A stretch of DNA of 64,000 nt from Allostella sp. ATCC 35155 (GTDB taxonomy: Bacteria; Pseudomonadota; Alphaproteobacteria; ATCC43930; Allostellaceae), in assembly GCA_006738865.1 (NCBI GenBank), contig AP019701.1:1174001-1238000 (forward strand). The letters run 5' to 3'. The translations under genes were made by a program, and so were the position numbers. Shown one piece after another: positions 1-9,361 of this stretch; the first letter of the stretch is position 1, and every line of letters begins with the position of its first letter. Under the pieces are notes generated by a model. That model was not told where the DNA came from, made no database searches, and was given only the letters and a program-made list of their open reading frames with translations.

Positions 1-802
1 CGGCCATCGCGATCTGCAGGCTGCGGTCGCTGGAGGAGTAGGTGTCGGGCGCCAGCGGATAGCCGAAGACGTCCGCCTCGGCCAGCGCCGGCTGGAGGTC
101 GGTGACGAAGCCGCGCATTTCGAAGCGGTGGGCCGCACCCGCGGCTGCGGCGGCGGCGAGCAATGCCGGCTCCCCGCCGCCGGTGCCGCAGACGGTGAAG
201 CGCGCCGCCGCCGGCGCTCCGGCCAGCGAGATGGAGACGAAGTCCGGGTGGATCTTGCCGGGGCCGACGGTACCGACATAGGTGACGACGAACCCCGCGT
301 GCGGCGCCGGTGGCAGGTCGAAGAACGGGGTGAGGTCGATGATGCCGCGCACGGTCTCGGGGTGCGCGCGCAGGGCGGGGTTGCCGGCGATGACGGCCTG
401 CCGGGCCGTCGCCGCCGTCGTCAGCACGATCCGGTCGGCGCGCTCGACCAGGGCCGGTGGAACCAGCTGCGGTGGCGCTGCGCCGTTGACCTTGGCCCAG
501 CCCACCGTCGGAAGGCCCGACGGCAGGCGCTCGAGGAAGGCGAGGGTCGAGGGCGTGTTCCAGAAGTGGATCAGGACGACATCGGCATCCGCCAGCGCCG
601 CCGCCTCGCCGTCGGCCGGGATGACGGGAATGCCGGCGCGGGCCAGTTCGAGGCGCGTCAGCGGCGAGGTCGGTGCCTCCAGGGCAAGGACGCGGTGGCG
701 CCCGGCGAGGATGCGCGCGGTCGCCGCCATCGAGCCGGCGGCGCCGCCGGCGCGCAGGTGTGGGATGACGTGGAGGACGCGAAACGTGCCGTTCGCGTTC
801 AT
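1..802 (-). CDS. GT4-like glycosyltransferase, C-terminus cut by window edge
   Basis: The reading frame starts at 802 on the minus strand and runs open off the left edge, so about 267 residues are present. The N-terminus reads FRVLHVIPHLRAGGAAGSMA, the glycine-rich donor loop of a GT-B fold transferase. A central VVTYVGTVGPGKIHPDF stretch resembles the start of the second Rossmann half. Near the edge the sequence is FGYPLAPDTYSSSDRSLQIAMA, where retaining GT4 enzymes usually carry an EX7E motif; here the first Glu is not obvious. It lies beside a glycan operon, so a role in surface polysaccharide or glycoprotein assembly is inferred. Acceptor and donor are unknown. Confidence 0.75.
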   Translation of the reverse strand, partial: MNANGTFRVLHVIPHLRAGGAAGSMAATARILAGRHRVLALEAPTSPLTRLELARAGIPVIPADGEAAALADADVVLIHFWNTPSTLAFLERLPSGLPTVGWAKVNGAAPPQLVPPALVERADRIVLTTAATARQAVIAGNPALRAHPETVRGIIDLTPFFDLPPAPHAGFVVTYVGTVGPGKIHPDFVSISLAGAPAAARFTVCGTGGGEPALLAAAAAAGAAHRFEMRGFVTDLQPALAEADVFGYPLAPDTYSSSDRSLQIAMA

Positions 803-904
803 CGATTTTTTGCCGGCGCGGCCAGAACCGCTTTCGTGGAGGCGGCGACCTTAGGGCAACGCCGCGGCGATGGACGTCGCCGGCACTGCAACAGGAGAAC
901 CCGG

Positions 905-1195
905 ATGAACAAGATCGCTTTCTTCGCCGCCGCCTTCGCCATCGCCCTGTCGGGCCCGGCCCTCGCCAATGTCGACCAGGGCAAGTTCGGCCAGATGCTC
1001 GACGCGGGCAAGTTCGGCGCGAACATGGACGACGGCAAGTACGGCCGCAACATGGATGCCGGCAAGTTCGGCGCCAACGCCGACGAGGGCAAGAAGGGCT
1101 CGAACCTCGAAGAGGGCAAGCTCGGCGCCAACACCGACGAGGGCAAGTACGGCCGCAACCTCGACGAGGGCAAGTTCGGCGCGAACGGCTTCTGA
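905..1195 (+). CDS. Small exported protein of eight tandem nonapeptide repeats
   Basis: A 96-residue protein. Residues 1-21 (MNKIAFFAAAFAIALSGPALA) are a clear Sec signal peptide with an ALA cleavage site. Almost the whole mature chain (residues 23-94) is eight consecutive 9-residue units of pattern x-[DE]-x-G-K-x-G-x-[NM], for example LDAGKFGAN and TDEGKYGRN, followed by GF. Acidic residue 2, Gly-Lys at 4-5 and Gly at 7 are kept in every unit. There is no cysteine and no other domain. A purine-rich AACAGGAGAA stretch lies just upstream of the ATG. It is divergent from the adjacent glycosyltransferase. I do not recognise the family; a periplasmic or secreted repeat protein is all that can be said. 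Confidence 0.8.
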   Translation: MNKIAFFAAAFAIALSGPALANVDQGKFGQMLDAGKFGANMDDGKYGRNMDAGKFGANADEGKKGSNLEEGKLGANTDEGKYGRNLDEGKFGANGF

Positions 1196-1265
1196 GCCGC
1201 TGCGTTGCGGAACCCGGCCCGGTGCGGCCGGCGCGTCCCGGGGGATGCGCCGGCCGCCTGCCGTT

Positions 1266-2822
1266 TCAGGACCCGGCCATGCAGCGGCCGATCCAGAAGC
1301 CGCCGCGGTCCGCGACCGTGCAGGCGTGGATCGGCACCGCCTCCAGGCACTCGTTGCGGCTTGGGCGCAGCTTGACGAAGACGGGCGGGCGGGCCGCCCG
1401 GATCGCCGCCCAGTTCCGCTCGTTGCAGCCGCCGACCCAATGGTCGGGCGCCTTGCCGATCATGAAGGCAGGGCGCTCGGCATAGAGCGCGATGTCGGCC
1501 ATCCAGTCGTTGCCGGTGACGACGATCGGTCCCGGCGGAAAATTCCCCTCGCGGATCAGCCGGGCGATCTCCAGGGCGCGCAGGGCGCCGGGATCGTAGG
1601 GCGCGTCCGGCATCAGGCGGCGGAAGAGATAGACCGGCGGCTCGCCCTCCCGCGCATGGTGCAGCGGCTGCCAGCGCAGGTCGCAATCGATCCAGATCGC
1701 GGCGATCAGCAGCGGAGCGGCTGCGGCGGCCACCCAGCGGCGCCGGCCCGCCTCGGCCAGCCAGGCGATGCCCCATGCCGCCAGGACGGCCAGAACGGGC
1801 ACGACCGCATAGGCATAGTAGTCATGCACGAAGTAGAGATTGAGGAAGGTGAGCGGCCCGAGGATGCCGGGCACCAGCCACGCCATGCGCCGCGCATCGC
1901 CGAGGGTCCACACGACGCCGGCCAGGAAGGCGAGCGCGCCCGGCAGGCCCAGGACCGTCACGCCGAGGGTGACCGCGACGGCCTTCCAGACGTCCGGCGA
2001 GAGGCGCTGCTCCAGGGTGCCGAAGTTCCACCGGGCCAGTTCGTCCGACGTCAGTCCGATGCCGCCGACGAGGTTCTGCTGCTTCACGAGGTCGGCCCAT
2101 CCGGTCCAGGCGAAGGCGGCCGCCATTGGCAGGGCGGCGGCCAGGACCAGCACCGCCGGGTCGCGGAGCCGCCAGTTGGCGGGCCGCCAGAGTTCGCGGC
2201 CGACGGCATAGAGCAGGCCGGCCATCGGCAGATAGATGACGAAGGTCGTGATCTTCACGGTCGCCGCCAGGATCCCGGCGAGCGCGGCCATCGCAATCAG
2301 GCCGCCGGCGCGGGCCGCGGTGGCGGAGCGGTCGACGAGGTCGAGATGCAGCAGGGCGAGGGCGACCGCCGTCGATTCGATCATCGCGCTGGTCGACCAG
2401 AACACGGAATAGGGCAGCGCCACCCACAGCAGCACGGCGGCATCGGCCGCGATCGGCGAGAAGTGACGGCGCGCCAGCCGATGCAGCGGCCAGGCGGCGA
2501 GGAGGTGGAACGCGAAGGAGAGGCCACGGCAGACGGCGGTCACCGCCTCGACCGATCCCGCCCCGACCAGTTTCAGCAGGCCGGCGGCGAGCGCCTGGTA
2601 GAGCGGAAACTCGAAGGGGATCGACGGGTGGGCGGTTCCGAACAGCGGCAGGGGCGGACGCAGCAGGTCGATCCCGTCGCGAACATACCAGTAGACGGTC
2701 AGCGCGGTCTGGGTCTGCCGGAACGCATGCTGGTCGAGCAGCGGCGCCGTCCAATTGATGAACAAATGGGCAATCGCGACAAGCGCCGCCATTCCCAGGA
2801 CGACCGTCCGGGCCCGATCCAT
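1266..2822 (-). CDS. GT39/ArnT-like integral membrane glycosyltransferase
   Basis: A 518-residue polytopic protein. After a short first membrane segment comes LDQHAFRQTQTA, the conserved first periplasmic loop of GT-C fold lipid-linked sugar transferases, with the acidic residue expected for catalysis. About ten further hydrophobic segments follow to residue 370, then a soluble periplasmic C-terminal domain. The family transfers sugars from polyprenyl-phosphate donors on the outer face of the inner membrane. It is the last gene of a minus-strand operon after GtrA and a GT2, a classic set for making a polyprenyl-phosphate sugar, moving it across the membrane and transferring it. The substrate is unknown. 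Confidence 0.8.
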   Translation of the reverse strand: MDRARTVVLGMAALVAIAHLFINWTAPLLDQHAFRQTQTALTVYWYVRDGIDLLRPPLPLFGTAHPSIPFEFPLYQALAAGLLKLVGAGSVEAVTAVCRGLSFAFHLLAAWPLHRLARRHFSPIAADAAVLLWVALPYSVFWSTSAMIESTAVALALLHLDLVDRSATAARAGGLIAMAALAGILAATVKITTFVIYLPMAGLLYAVGRELWRPANWRLRDPAVLVLAAALPMAAAFAWTGWADLVKQQNLVGGIGLTSDELARWNFGTLEQRLSPDVWKAVAVTLGVTVLGLPGALAFLAGVVWTLGDARRMAWLVPGILGPLTFLNLYFVHDYYAYAVVPVLAVLAAWGIAWLAEAGRRRWVAAAAAPLLIAAIWIDCDLRWQPLHHAREGEPPVYLFRRLMPDAPYDPGALRALEIARLIREGNFPPGPIVVTGNDWMADIALYAERPAFMIGKAPDHWVGGCNERNWAAIRAARPPVFVKLRPSRNECLEAVPIHACTVADRGGFWIGRCMAGS

Positions 2823-2834
2823 CGGCGTCGGTCC

Positions 2835-2882
2835 GTCAGGGAGCGCGGCCGTCAGGGAGCGCGGCCGTCAGGGAGCGCGGCC
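2835..2882. repeat. Three perfect tandem copies of a 16-bp unit
   Basis: The unit GTCAGGGAGCGCGGCC occurs at 2835-2850, 2851-2866 and 2867-2882 with no mismatch. On the minus strand the copy at 2867-2882 supplies the last codons and TGA stop of gtrA (stop at 2868-2870). The other two copies fill most of the 45-nt gap before the next gene. This looks like slippage or replication expansion and may affect spacing between the two genes. Confidence 0.9.
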
Positions 2883-3332
2883 GTCGTCGACCGGGCCGGC
2901 GTTGCCGCTCATCCGGTTGCCGAGCCGCCAGCTCGCTTCCGGGATGCTCGCGGAGAAGACGAACAGCCGGCGACCCAGGAAATTCCAGGCGAGGACGGGG
3001 GCGACGGCCGCGATCTTCGCCACCAGCGGCGGCTCGCCCAGGGCCAGCAGCAGCCAGACGAAGCCGGTGTTGAGCCCGAGCCCGACGAGCGCGACGAAGG
3101 CGAAGCGCAGCGCCTCCCGCCCGCGCCCGATGCCGCCGCTGCGGAAGGCGATGGCGTTCGAGAGCCGGTAGTTGGCGGCCGTCGCGGCGAGGAAGCTGGC
3201 GATCGATGCCGGTATGGTGGCCAGCCCCGCCTGCAGCAGCAGGACGAACGAGACGAGCTCGACCAGAAAGGCCGACCCGCCGACCATGAGGTAGCAGACG
3301 AACTGCAGCCGGATGTCGGTGCGCGCGATCAT
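2868..3332 (-). CDS. GtrA family membrane protein
   Basis: A 154-residue protein with four hydrophobic segments in the usual GtrA layout: QFVCYLMVGGSAFLVELVSF at the start, a second helix with AATAANYRLSNAIAFR (the family's N-Y-x-x-x-x-x-x-F signature), then two more helices and a WNFLGRRLFVF end typical of the family. GtrA proteins are thought to help translocate polyprenyl-phosphate-linked sugars across the inner membrane. The ATG overlaps the stop codon of the preceding GT2 (TCAT on the plus strand, 3329-3332), so the two are translationally coupled. Its stop codon lies inside a 16-bp tandem repeat. Confidence 0.88.
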   Translation of the reverse strand: MIARTDIRLQFVCYLMVGGSAFLVELVSFVLLLQAGLATIPASIASFLAATAANYRLSNAIAFRSGGIGRGREALRFAFVALVGLGLNTGFVWLLLALGEPPLVAKIAAVAPVLAWNFLGRRLFVFSASIPEASWRLGNRMSGNAGPVDDGRAP

Positions 3333-4150
3333 CGGTGCCACACCTGCAGCTGGCTCTCCCGCAGGTCCTGGCGGTCGTGATAGTCGCGCTGCGACAGCCA
3401 TTTCTCGATGAGGCAATAGAGGATGATGAACAGATAGCGCGAGCCCATCTCGCCGACCTTGAACTTGGAGACGCCTTCCTTGCGGTTGATCCAGCCGTTG
3501 GGCTCGACGGCGTAGCGATAGCCGCGCACGATCGCCTTCAGCGGCAGCTCGACCGTCAGGTTGAAATGATAGGCGAGCAGGGGCTGCAGCCCGGCGATCA
3601 CCGAGCGCCGGTAGAGCTTGAAGGCGTTCGTCGTGTCGTTGTAGCGCATCAGGAAGAGGGCGCGGATCGCATGGTTGCCGATGCGGTTGAGCAGCAGCTT
3701 GGGCCAGGGATAGTCGCTGGTGCTGCCGCCGCGGGCGAAGCGGGTGCCGAAGACGCAGTCGTAGCCCTCCTGGAGCCGCCGCCAGAAGCGGACGAGATCC
3801 TGCGGCGGATCGGAGCCGTCGGCCATGACGATCGCGACCGCCTCGCCGCGGAACTCGGCGAGGCCGGTGCGCACGGCCAGCCCGAAGCCGTTGGGCTTGG
3901 GGTTGTTGACGTAGCGGACGGCGGAATTGGCCGCGTTCATCCGTTGCAGGATGGCCTCGGTCGAGTCCCGGCTGTTGTCGTTGACGACGAGGATCTCGTG
4001 CGCGATGCCGGCCTCGGTCAGCGCCGCGACCAGGGCGCCGATGGTTTCCTCGATCTGGCCTTCCTCGTTGTGGGCCGGGATGACGACGGAGAGCAGCCCA
4101 GGCACGCCCGCCATCTCCCACTCGGCGAGCGAGCGCACTTCAAGCGGCAT
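3329..4150 (-). CDS. GT2 family glycosyltransferase (polyprenyl-phosphate sugar synthase type)
   Basis: A 273-residue GT-A enzyme. [19 protein letters not shown] near residue 15-35 is the donor-binding start of the family, and [10 protein letters not shown] and [11 protein letters not shown] follow (the last is the DxD-like metal site). [20 protein letters not shown] is the conserved region of dolichol-phosphate-mannose or undecaprenyl-phosphate-sugar synthases. There is no C-terminal membrane domain, so it probably works with the separate GtrA protein downstream. The start at 4150 ([13 protein letters not shown]) overlaps the end of the upstream epimerase by 11 nt; longer in-frame upstream sequence has no family similarity and was not used. 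Confidence 0.88.
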   Translation of the reverse strand: MPLEVRSLAEWEMAGVPGLLSVVIPAHNEEGQIEETIGALVAALTEAGIAHEILVVNDNSRDSTEAILQRMNAANSAVRYVNNPKPNGFGLAVRTGLAEFRGEAVAIVMADGSDPPQDLVRFWRRLQEGYDCVFGTRFARGGSTSDYPWPKLLLNRIGNHAIRALFLMRYNDTTNAFKLYRRSVIAGLQPLLAYHFNLTVELPLKAIVRGYRYAVEPNGWINRKEGVSKFKVGEMGSRYLFIILYCLIEKWLSQRDYHDRQDLRESQLQVWHR

Positions 4151-5216
4151 CGTCGTGCAACCGGCGCTCGACCGCAGCGTGCATCTGGTCGAGGATCGCG
4201 TCGAGGTCGTGGCGGTAGTGCCATTCCGGAAAATCGGCCTGGAAGCGCCTCGTGTCGCTGATCCACCACATGTGGTCGCCCATGCGCGCCTGGTCCGAAT
4301 AGGACCATTGCATCGGCCGGCCGGTCCGGCGCTCGCAGCCGGCGATCGCCTCCAGCATCGAGCAGTTGGCATGGCGACCGCCGCCGATGTTGTAGACCGC
4401 CGCCGGCCTCGGCCGCTGCACGAAGGCCCAGAGGGCGCCGGCGAGGTCGTCGGCGTGGATGTTGTCGCGCACCTGCTTGGCCTTGTAGCCGAACACGGTA
4501 TAGGGCCGGTCGGTGATCGCGCAGCGCATCAGGTAGGCGAGGAAGCCGTGCAGCTCGGCACCGCTGTGGTCGGCGCCCGTCAGGCAGCCGCCGCGGAAAC
4601 AGGCGGTGCGCATGCCGAAATAGCGCCCGTACTCCTGCACCAGCAGGTCGGCCGACGCCTTGGAGACGCCGAACAGGCTGTGCATGGTGCCGTCGATCGA
4701 CATCGTCTCGTCGATGCCGTGCGCGGCCCAGGGGTGGGCGGGGTCGAGTTCCCAGCGCGTCTCGCATTCGACCAGCGGCAGGTCGTTCGGCGCATCGCCA
4801 TAGACCTTGTTGGTGCTGAGGAAGGCGAAGGCCGCCTCGGGCGCATGCCGGCGCGCCGCCTCCAGCAGCACCAGCGTGCCGTTGGCGTTGACCGAGAAAT
4901 CCATGACCGGGTCGCGGGCGGCCCAGTCGTGGGACGGCTGCGCGGCGGCATGGACGACGGCCCGGACGTCCCGCCCGTAGTGGGCGAAGACCGCGCCGAT
5001 CGCGTCGGCGTCGCGGATGTCGGCCGCGACGTGGCGATAGCCGGGAACCTCGCGTTCCAGCACCTGCCGGTTCCAGGCCGTACTGGCCGCCTCGCCGAAG
5101 AAATGCCGGCGCAGGTCGTTGTCGATGCCGACGACCTCCAGCCCTTCGGCAGCGAACCTGCGGACGGCGGCGGCTCCGACGAGCCCGGCCGATCCGGTGA
5201 CGATGGCTACGGCCAT
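4140..5216 (-). CDS. NAD-dependent nucleotide-sugar epimerase (CDP-paratose 2-epimerase-like)
   Basis: A 358-residue extended SDR. The N-terminus [19 protein letters not shown] gives the GxxGxxG NAD site, followed by an acidic ribose-binding [15 protein letters not shown]. The region [19 protein letters not shown] matches the class that includes CDP-paratose/tyvelose 2-epimerases. At the expected YxxxK position the residue is Phe182 (F182-G-V-S-K186) rather than Tyr. [23 protein letters not shown] and [15 protein letters not shown] are further family blocks. TGATG coupling to the upstream epimerase gene (1-nt overlap) and overlap with the GT2 gene indicate one operon. The substrate is inferred only as a nucleotide or lipid-linked sugar. 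Confidence 0.82.
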   Translation of the reverse strand: MAVAIVTGSAGLVGAAAVRRFAAEGLEVVGIDNDLRRHFFGEAASTAWNRQVLEREVPGYRHVAADIRDADAIGAVFAHYGRDVRAVVHAAAQPSHDWAARDPVMDFSVNANGTLVLLEAARRHAPEAAFAFLSTNKVYGDAPNDLPLVECETRWELDPAHPWAAHGIDETMSIDGTMHSLFGVSKASADLLVQEYGRYFGMRTACFRGGCLTGADHSGAELHGFLAYLMRCAITDRPYTVFGYKAKQVRDNIHADDLAGALWAFVQRPRPAAVYNIGGGRHANCSMLEAIAGCERRTGRPMQWSYSDQARMGDHMWWISDTRRFQADFPEWHYRHDLDAILDQMHAAVERRLHDDAA

Positions 5217-6340
5217 CACGCCTCGCTTTCCAGCCCCCGCTCGCTTGTCCGGTGTCCGCCCGACATGCCGAGAATGGGTTCCAGCATACTCCGATGGTCG
5301 GTGAGCCACCGGAATACTTCGTCCAGTATAGCGTCCAGGCTGCGTTCCGGCATCCAGCCGGCGGCATCCTGGGCCGGCCGTGCGTCGGTCACATACCAGG
5401 GCACGTCGGCGGGTGCGGTATCTGCCATACCGCCGATCGCCTTCACCGCCTCGATCCGGCGACCGCACAGTGCCGACAGTTCGCGCAGCGACAGGCTGCG
5501 TTCGCGGCCGCCGCCGACATTGTAGGTGCAACCGGCGTGCCGCTCGATGGACGCCAGCTGGCGGTCGACCAGGCCATGGAGATCCTCGACATGCAGCACG
5601 TCGCGGACCTGCAGGCCCTCGCCGCCGAATCCCATGTAGGCGAGCGGTCCACCATAGAGGTGCCGGGCCGCCCAGAGGACGAAGAAGCCCTGGTCGACCT
5701 TGCCCATCTGCCACGGGCCGGTCAGCACGCCGCAGCGGTCGACCACCGTGCGCAGCCCGTACATGGCGCCGTATTCGTGGACGAGCAGCTCGCTCGCCAG
5801 CTTGGTCGCGCCGTAGAGCGAGCGCGCCCCGGCGAGGGGAAACTCGCAGGCGATGCCGGCATGCGACCAGCCGGGGCCGCCGGCCTCCGGGACGAGGTCG
5901 AGGCGGTCGCCCAGGCGCGCCAGCGGCAGACCGCGCAGTCCGGCGATCGGATAGACCCGGCTCGTCGACAGGAACAGGACGTCGGCGCCGTGCCGTCGCG
6001 CCGCCTCCAGGCAGCGCACGGTGCCGCCCAGGTTGGTGTCGACGAGGTACTCGGCGGCGCCGTCGTAGCCGGCATGGACCGAAGGCTCGGCCGAGCAGTC
6101 GACGAGGAGGTCGAAGGCGCCGGCCTCGGCGAGGTCGCCCGCCTGCCGCACGTCGCCATGGACGAAGGCGACCCCGGCCCGCGCGAGGCGCTGCAGGGCC
6201 AGTTCGCTGCCGCGCCGCTTCAGATTGTCGAAGGCGATCACTTTTGCGCCTTCACGGTCGCGCTTCAACAGGGTCGCGAGATGGGAGCCGACGAAACCGG
6301 CCCCGCCGGTCACCAGGATCGTGCGGTGACGGCGATTCAT
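5216..6340 (-). CDS. NAD-dependent epimerase/dehydratase, paired with the downstream epimerase
   Basis: A 374-residue extended SDR and first gene of the minus-strand glycan operon. [19 protein letters not shown] is the NAD-binding motif, [11 protein letters not shown] the acidic beta-2 end, and [18 protein letters not shown] contains the catalytic Tyr176-x-x-x-Lys180. The layout parallels the downstream gene (both have a cys-gly-leu-thr-gly block after the Y/FxxxK helix and an R-D-x-(I/L)-H-x-(E/D)-D-L block), so they are paralogs. I chose ATG 6340; an in-frame ATG 8 codons upstream is possible. The product sugar is not determinable; CDP-abequose/paratose-type chemistry is one possibility. 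Confidence 0.82.
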   Translation of the reverse strand: MNRRHRTILVTGGAGFVGSHLATLLKRDREGAKVIAFDNLKRRGSELALQRLARAGVAFVHGDVRQAGDLAEAGAFDLLVDCSAEPSVHAGYDGAAEYLVDTNLGGTVRCLEAARRHGADVLFLSTSRVYPIAGLRGLPLARLGDRLDLVPEAGGPGWSHAGIACEFPLAGARSLYGATKLASELLVHEYGAMYGLRTVVDRCGVLTGPWQMGKVDQGFFVLWAARHLYGGPLAYMGFGGEGLQVRDVLHVEDLHGLVDRQLASIERHAGCTYNVGGGRERSLSLRELSALCGRRIEAVKAIGGMADTAPADVPWYVTDARPAQDAAGWMPERSLDAILDEVFRWLTDHRSMLEPILGMSGGHRTSERGLESEA

Positions 6341-6446
6341 GGAAAAAGGGCGACTCCGGCGCATGTCATGCGGGTAGCCATGGCACGGCAGCCGGCACGC
6401 CGGAAGGGGCGGCGACGCGATGTCGCGACTGAGAACGATTATCGCA

Positions 6447-6878
6447 TCAGAATCGATCCTTTCCGTAGAGTTGGTCGGGCGCCACCAGCACCGGTGCGAT
6501 GGTCGCGAGCGTGCCGGAGCGCCAGGCGCGGAAGAAGCAGTTGCGCCGGCCGGTGTGGCAGGCGACGCCTTGCTGGTCGACCAGGGCGAGCAGCGTATCG
6601 CCGTCGCAGTCGAGGCGCAGCTCCACGAGGCGCTGCTGCTGGCCGGAACTCTCGCCCTTGCGCCAGAGGCGGCCGCGCGAGCGTGACCAGTAGCAGACGC
6701 GGCCGCTGCCGACCGTTTCCAGCACGGCGTCACGGTTCATCCAGGCGACCATCAGCACCTCGCCGGTGTCGTGCTGCTGGGCGACGACCGTGACCAGGCC
6801 GCGCTCGTCGAAGCGGATGGCCTCGAGCAGGGGCTGGCACGCCTCCTGCACCGAAGCCGGCTGTTCGTCGTGGGTCAT
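6447..6878 (-). CDS. hisI: Phosphoribosyl-AMP cyclohydrolase
   Basis: A 143-residue cytosolic enzyme opening the ring of phosphoribosyl-AMP in the third step of histidine biosynthesis. The family core is intact: VVAQQHDTGEVLMVAWMNRDA, GRVCYWSRSRGRLWRKGESSG, a LDCDGDTLLALVDQ block with the zinc and magnesium ligands, and GVACHTGRRNCFF with the two cysteines that bind zinc. It is the stand-alone HisI type without a fused HisE domain, as is usual in alphaproteobacteria. The start at 6878 (MTHDEQP) fits family length; an upstream in-frame extension is unrelated. It lies 106 bp upstream of the epimerase operon and divergent from aapJ. Confidence 0.95.
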   Translation of the reverse strand: MTHDEQPASVQEACQPLLEAIRFDERGLVTVVAQQHDTGEVLMVAWMNRDAVLETVGSGRVCYWSRSRGRLWRKGESSGQQQRLVELRLDCDGDTLLALVDQQGVACHTGRRNCFFRAWRSGTLATIAPVLVAPDQLYGKDRF

Positions 6879-7042
6879 CGTCGCTCTCCGGCGGTTCGGC
6901 TGGCTTGGTTTGCCATCGGAACCGGGTGGGGATATCGTCTTACGATCGTCAGGGGTCCGTGGGGACACGCCTCGGTCGAGGCGCGTCGGACCCGGAGGAC
7001 GACACGAGCGAAGAAGCAACCATTTCAGGGAAGGTCGCAACC

Positions 7043-8065
7043 ATGAAAAAGATCAACCTTTTGGCTGCCGGCGTCGCGGCGGCGGCGATCGCTGCCGGTC
7101 CGGCCGAAGCGGGCAAGACGCTCGATGCCGTCAAGCAGCGCGGTCAGCTGATCTGCGGCGTGAGCCAGGGGACCGCCGGCTTCTCGCGCCCGAACAGCCA
7201 GGGTGCCTGGGAAGGCCTCGACGTCGACTTCTGCAAGGCGGTCGCGGTCGCGCTGTTCGGCGATCCGTCCAAGGTGCGCTACGTCTCGACGACATCGCCG
7301 CAGCGCTTCCCGGCGCTCCAGTCCGGCGAAGTCGACATGCTGTCGCGCACCACGACGGCGACGCTGACCCGGGATACGGTCAACGGCTTCAACTTTGCGC
7401 CTGTCACCTTCTATGACGGCCAGGGCTTCATGGTGCCGAAGAAGCTCGGCGTGAAGAGCGCCAAGGAACTGGACGGCGCCACCGTCTGCGTCTCGCCCGG
7501 CACCACGACCGAACTCAATCTCGCGGACTATTTCCGCGCCCAGAAGATGCAGTTCAAGCCGGTCGTCATCGAGAAGGTGGACGAGATCCGCGCGGCCTAT
7601 TTCAGCGGCCGCTGCGACGTCTACACGACCGACGCCTCGGGCCTGGCGGCCCTGCGTGCCGTCGACGCGCCCAAGCCCGAGGATCACGTCATCCTGCCCG
7701 AGATCATCTCGAAGGAGCCGCTGGCCCCGACCGTCCGCCACGGCGACGAGGAGTTCGCGGACATCGTGCGCTGGGCCGTCTATGCCACGATCGAGGCCGA
7801 GGAACTCGGCATCAGCTCGAAGAACGTCGACCAGATGGCGAAGAGCGAGGATCCGGGGATCAAGCGCTTCCTCGGCGTCACCCCCGGCAACGGCAAGGCG
7901 CTCGGCGTCGACGAGAAGTTCGCCTACAACATCGTGAAGATGGTCGGCAACTACGGCGAGATCTTCGAGCGGAACGTCGGCAAGGACACGCCGCTGAAGC
8001 TCGAGCGCGGCCTCAACGACCTGTGGACCCGCGGCGGGCTGCAATACGCCCAGCCCTTCCGGTGA
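7043..8065 (+). CDS. aapJ: General L-amino-acid ABC transporter, substrate-binding protein
   Basis: A 340-residue periplasmic binding protein of the type 3 solute-binding family. Signal peptide MKKINLLAAGVAAAAIAAGPAEA, then KTLDAVKQRGQLICGVSQGTAGFSRPNSQGAWEGLDVDFCKAVAVALFG, which is diagnostic of AapJ/BztA. Length equals the family norm. It begins the aapJQMP operon, which imports a broad range of L-amino acids, including glutamate. A strong hairpin after the stop probably keeps binding-protein mRNA in excess over the permease mRNA. Confidence 0.95.
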   Translation: MKKINLLAAGVAAAAIAAGPAEAGKTLDAVKQRGQLICGVSQGTAGFSRPNSQGAWEGLDVDFCKAVAVALFGDPSKVRYVSTTSPQRFPALQSGEVDMLSRTTTATLTRDTVNGFNFAPVTFYDGQGFMVPKKLGVKSAKELDGATVCVSPGTTTELNLADYFRAQKMQFKPVVIEKVDEIRAAYFSGRCDVYTTDASGLAALRAVDAPKPEDHVILPEIISKEPLAPTVRHGDEEFADIVRWAVYATIEAEELGISSKNVDQMAKSEDPGIKRFLGVTPGNGKALGVDEKFAYNIVKMVGNYGEIFERNVGKDTPLKLERGLNDLWTRGGLQYAQPFR

Positions 8066-8091
8066 TCCGCCTGCGCATCTGAAGGATGGAC

Positions 8092-8120
8092 GCCGCCGGG
8101 CCGGGGAGGGGCCCGGCGGC
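8092..8120 (+). terminator. Intra-operon hairpin between aapJ and aapQ
   Basis: A perfect 11-bp GC stem (8092-8102 with 8110-8120) and 7-nt loop sit in the 99-bp gap after aapJ. No U tract follows, so it is more likely an mRNA-stabilising or partial attenuation element than a full terminator. Such hairpins are known downstream of ABC binding-protein genes. Confidence 0.65.
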
Positions 8121-8164
8121 GATCCCCGGACATGCACCGGATCATCGCGTAAGGGGGACACGCC

Positions 8165-9358
8165 ATGGCCATCCAGTATGGAGGCCGGCCGGCCCGCGAC
8201 GCGGGCTGGCGGCTGTCCTGGAACGATCGCAACGTCCGCGCGATCGTCTACCAGGCTGTGGCGCTGGTCGCGGTTGCGGCCGGCGTCTGGTACTTCGTCG
8301 ACAACACGCTCGACAATCTCGCCCGCCTCGGCCTCGCCTCGGGCTTCGGCTTCATGGAGCGCGAGGCCGCGTTCCCCATCGGGGAATCCCTGATCAGCTA
8401 CACGCCGGCCGACACCTACGCCCGGGCCCTGCTGGTCGGCATCGTCAACACGCTCTACGTCTCGGCCATCGGCGTCGTGCTCGCCACCATCATCGGCACG
8501 GTCATCGGCATCGCGCGCCTGTCCCAGAACTGGCTGATCGGCAAGCTGGCCTCGATCTATGTCGAGGTGATGCGAAACACCCCGCTGCTGCTGCAGCTTT
8601 TCTTCTGGTACATGATCTTCCTAGAGCTGCTGCCTTCGGCGCGCCAGGCCCTGCAGCCGCTGCCCGACGTCTTCCTGTCCAATCGCGGCATGCGCTTTCC
8701 GGTACCGGCCGCGGCCGAGGGCTGGACGTTGCTGGTCGCGGGCGCCGTCATCGGGATCGTCGGTGCGGTCCTGCTCTCGAACTGGGCGCGGCGACGTCAG
8801 GAGGCGACGGGCCGGCAGTTCCCGACCGTGTCCGCCGCCCTCGGCCTGATCTTCGGCATGGCGGCGCTCGGCTGGCTGGTCGGCGGCGCGCCCACGGCAC
8901 TCGACCGCCCCGCGCTGCGCGGCTTCAACTTCGCCGGCGGCGCCGAAGTCTCGCCCGAGTTCGTCGCCCTGCTGCTCGGCCTCGTCATCTATACGGCGGC
9001 CTTCGTCGCGGAGATCGTCCGCGGCGGCATCCTGGCGATCTCGCACGGCCAGACGGAGGCGGCCTCGGCGCTGGGCCTGCGCCGCGGCATGGTCCTGCGG
9101 CTCGTCATCCTGCCGCAGGCGCTGCGCGTCATCATCCCGCCGATGACGAGCCAGTACCTCAACCTGACGAAGAACAGCTCCCTGGCGGTCGCGATCGGCT
9201 TCCCCGATCTCGTCCACCTCGCCAACACGGCGATCAACCAGACCGGCCAGGCGATCGAGGGCATCTTCATCATCATGGCCGTCTATCTGACGATCAGCCT
9301 TTCGATCTCGCTCTTCATGAACTGGTACAACCGGCGCGTCGCGCTGGTGGAGCGCTGA
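8165..9358 (+). CDS. aapQ: General L-amino-acid ABC transporter permease AapQ
   Basis: A 397-residue inner-membrane permease. It has the long AapQ architecture: a first membrane helix around residues 22-40, a periplasmic segment, then the core permease domain starting at [19 protein letters not shown], an extra pair of helices in the middle, and the EAA loop [20 protein letters not shown] that contacts the ATPase. It pairs with AapM to form the heterodimeric channel. Start ATG 8165 follows AAGGGGG. Next gene begins 3 nt after the stop. Confidence 0.95.
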   Translation: MAIQYGGRPARDAGWRLSWNDRNVRAIVYQAVALVAVAAGVWYFVDNTLDNLARLGLASGFGFMEREAAFPIGESLISYTPADTYARALLVGIVNTLYVSAIGVVLATIIGTVIGIARLSQNWLIGKLASIYVEVMRNTPLLLQLFFWYMIFLELLPSARQALQPLPDVFLSNRGMRFPVPAAAEGWTLLVAGAVIGIVGAVLLSNWARRRQEATGRQFPTVSAALGLIFGMAALGWLVGGAPTALDRPALRGFNFAGGAEVSPEFVALLLGLVIYTAAFVAEIVRGGILAISHGQTEAASALGLRRGMVLRLVILPQALRVIIPPMTSQYLNLTKNSSLAVAIGFPDLVHLANTAINQTGQAIEGIFIIMAVYLTISLSISLFMNWYNRRVALVER

Positions 9359-9361
9359 GCC

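Noticed and set aside
128-904. Long upstream extension of the nonapeptide protein
   Set aside because: It lies antisense to the glycosyltransferase; the signal peptide and ribosome site place the true start at 905.
799-1776. Minus-strand frame with repeated LPSS-type units opposite the nonapeptide gene
   Set aside because: The repeats are simply the antisense of the 27-bp units; the plus strand has the signal peptide and ribosome site.
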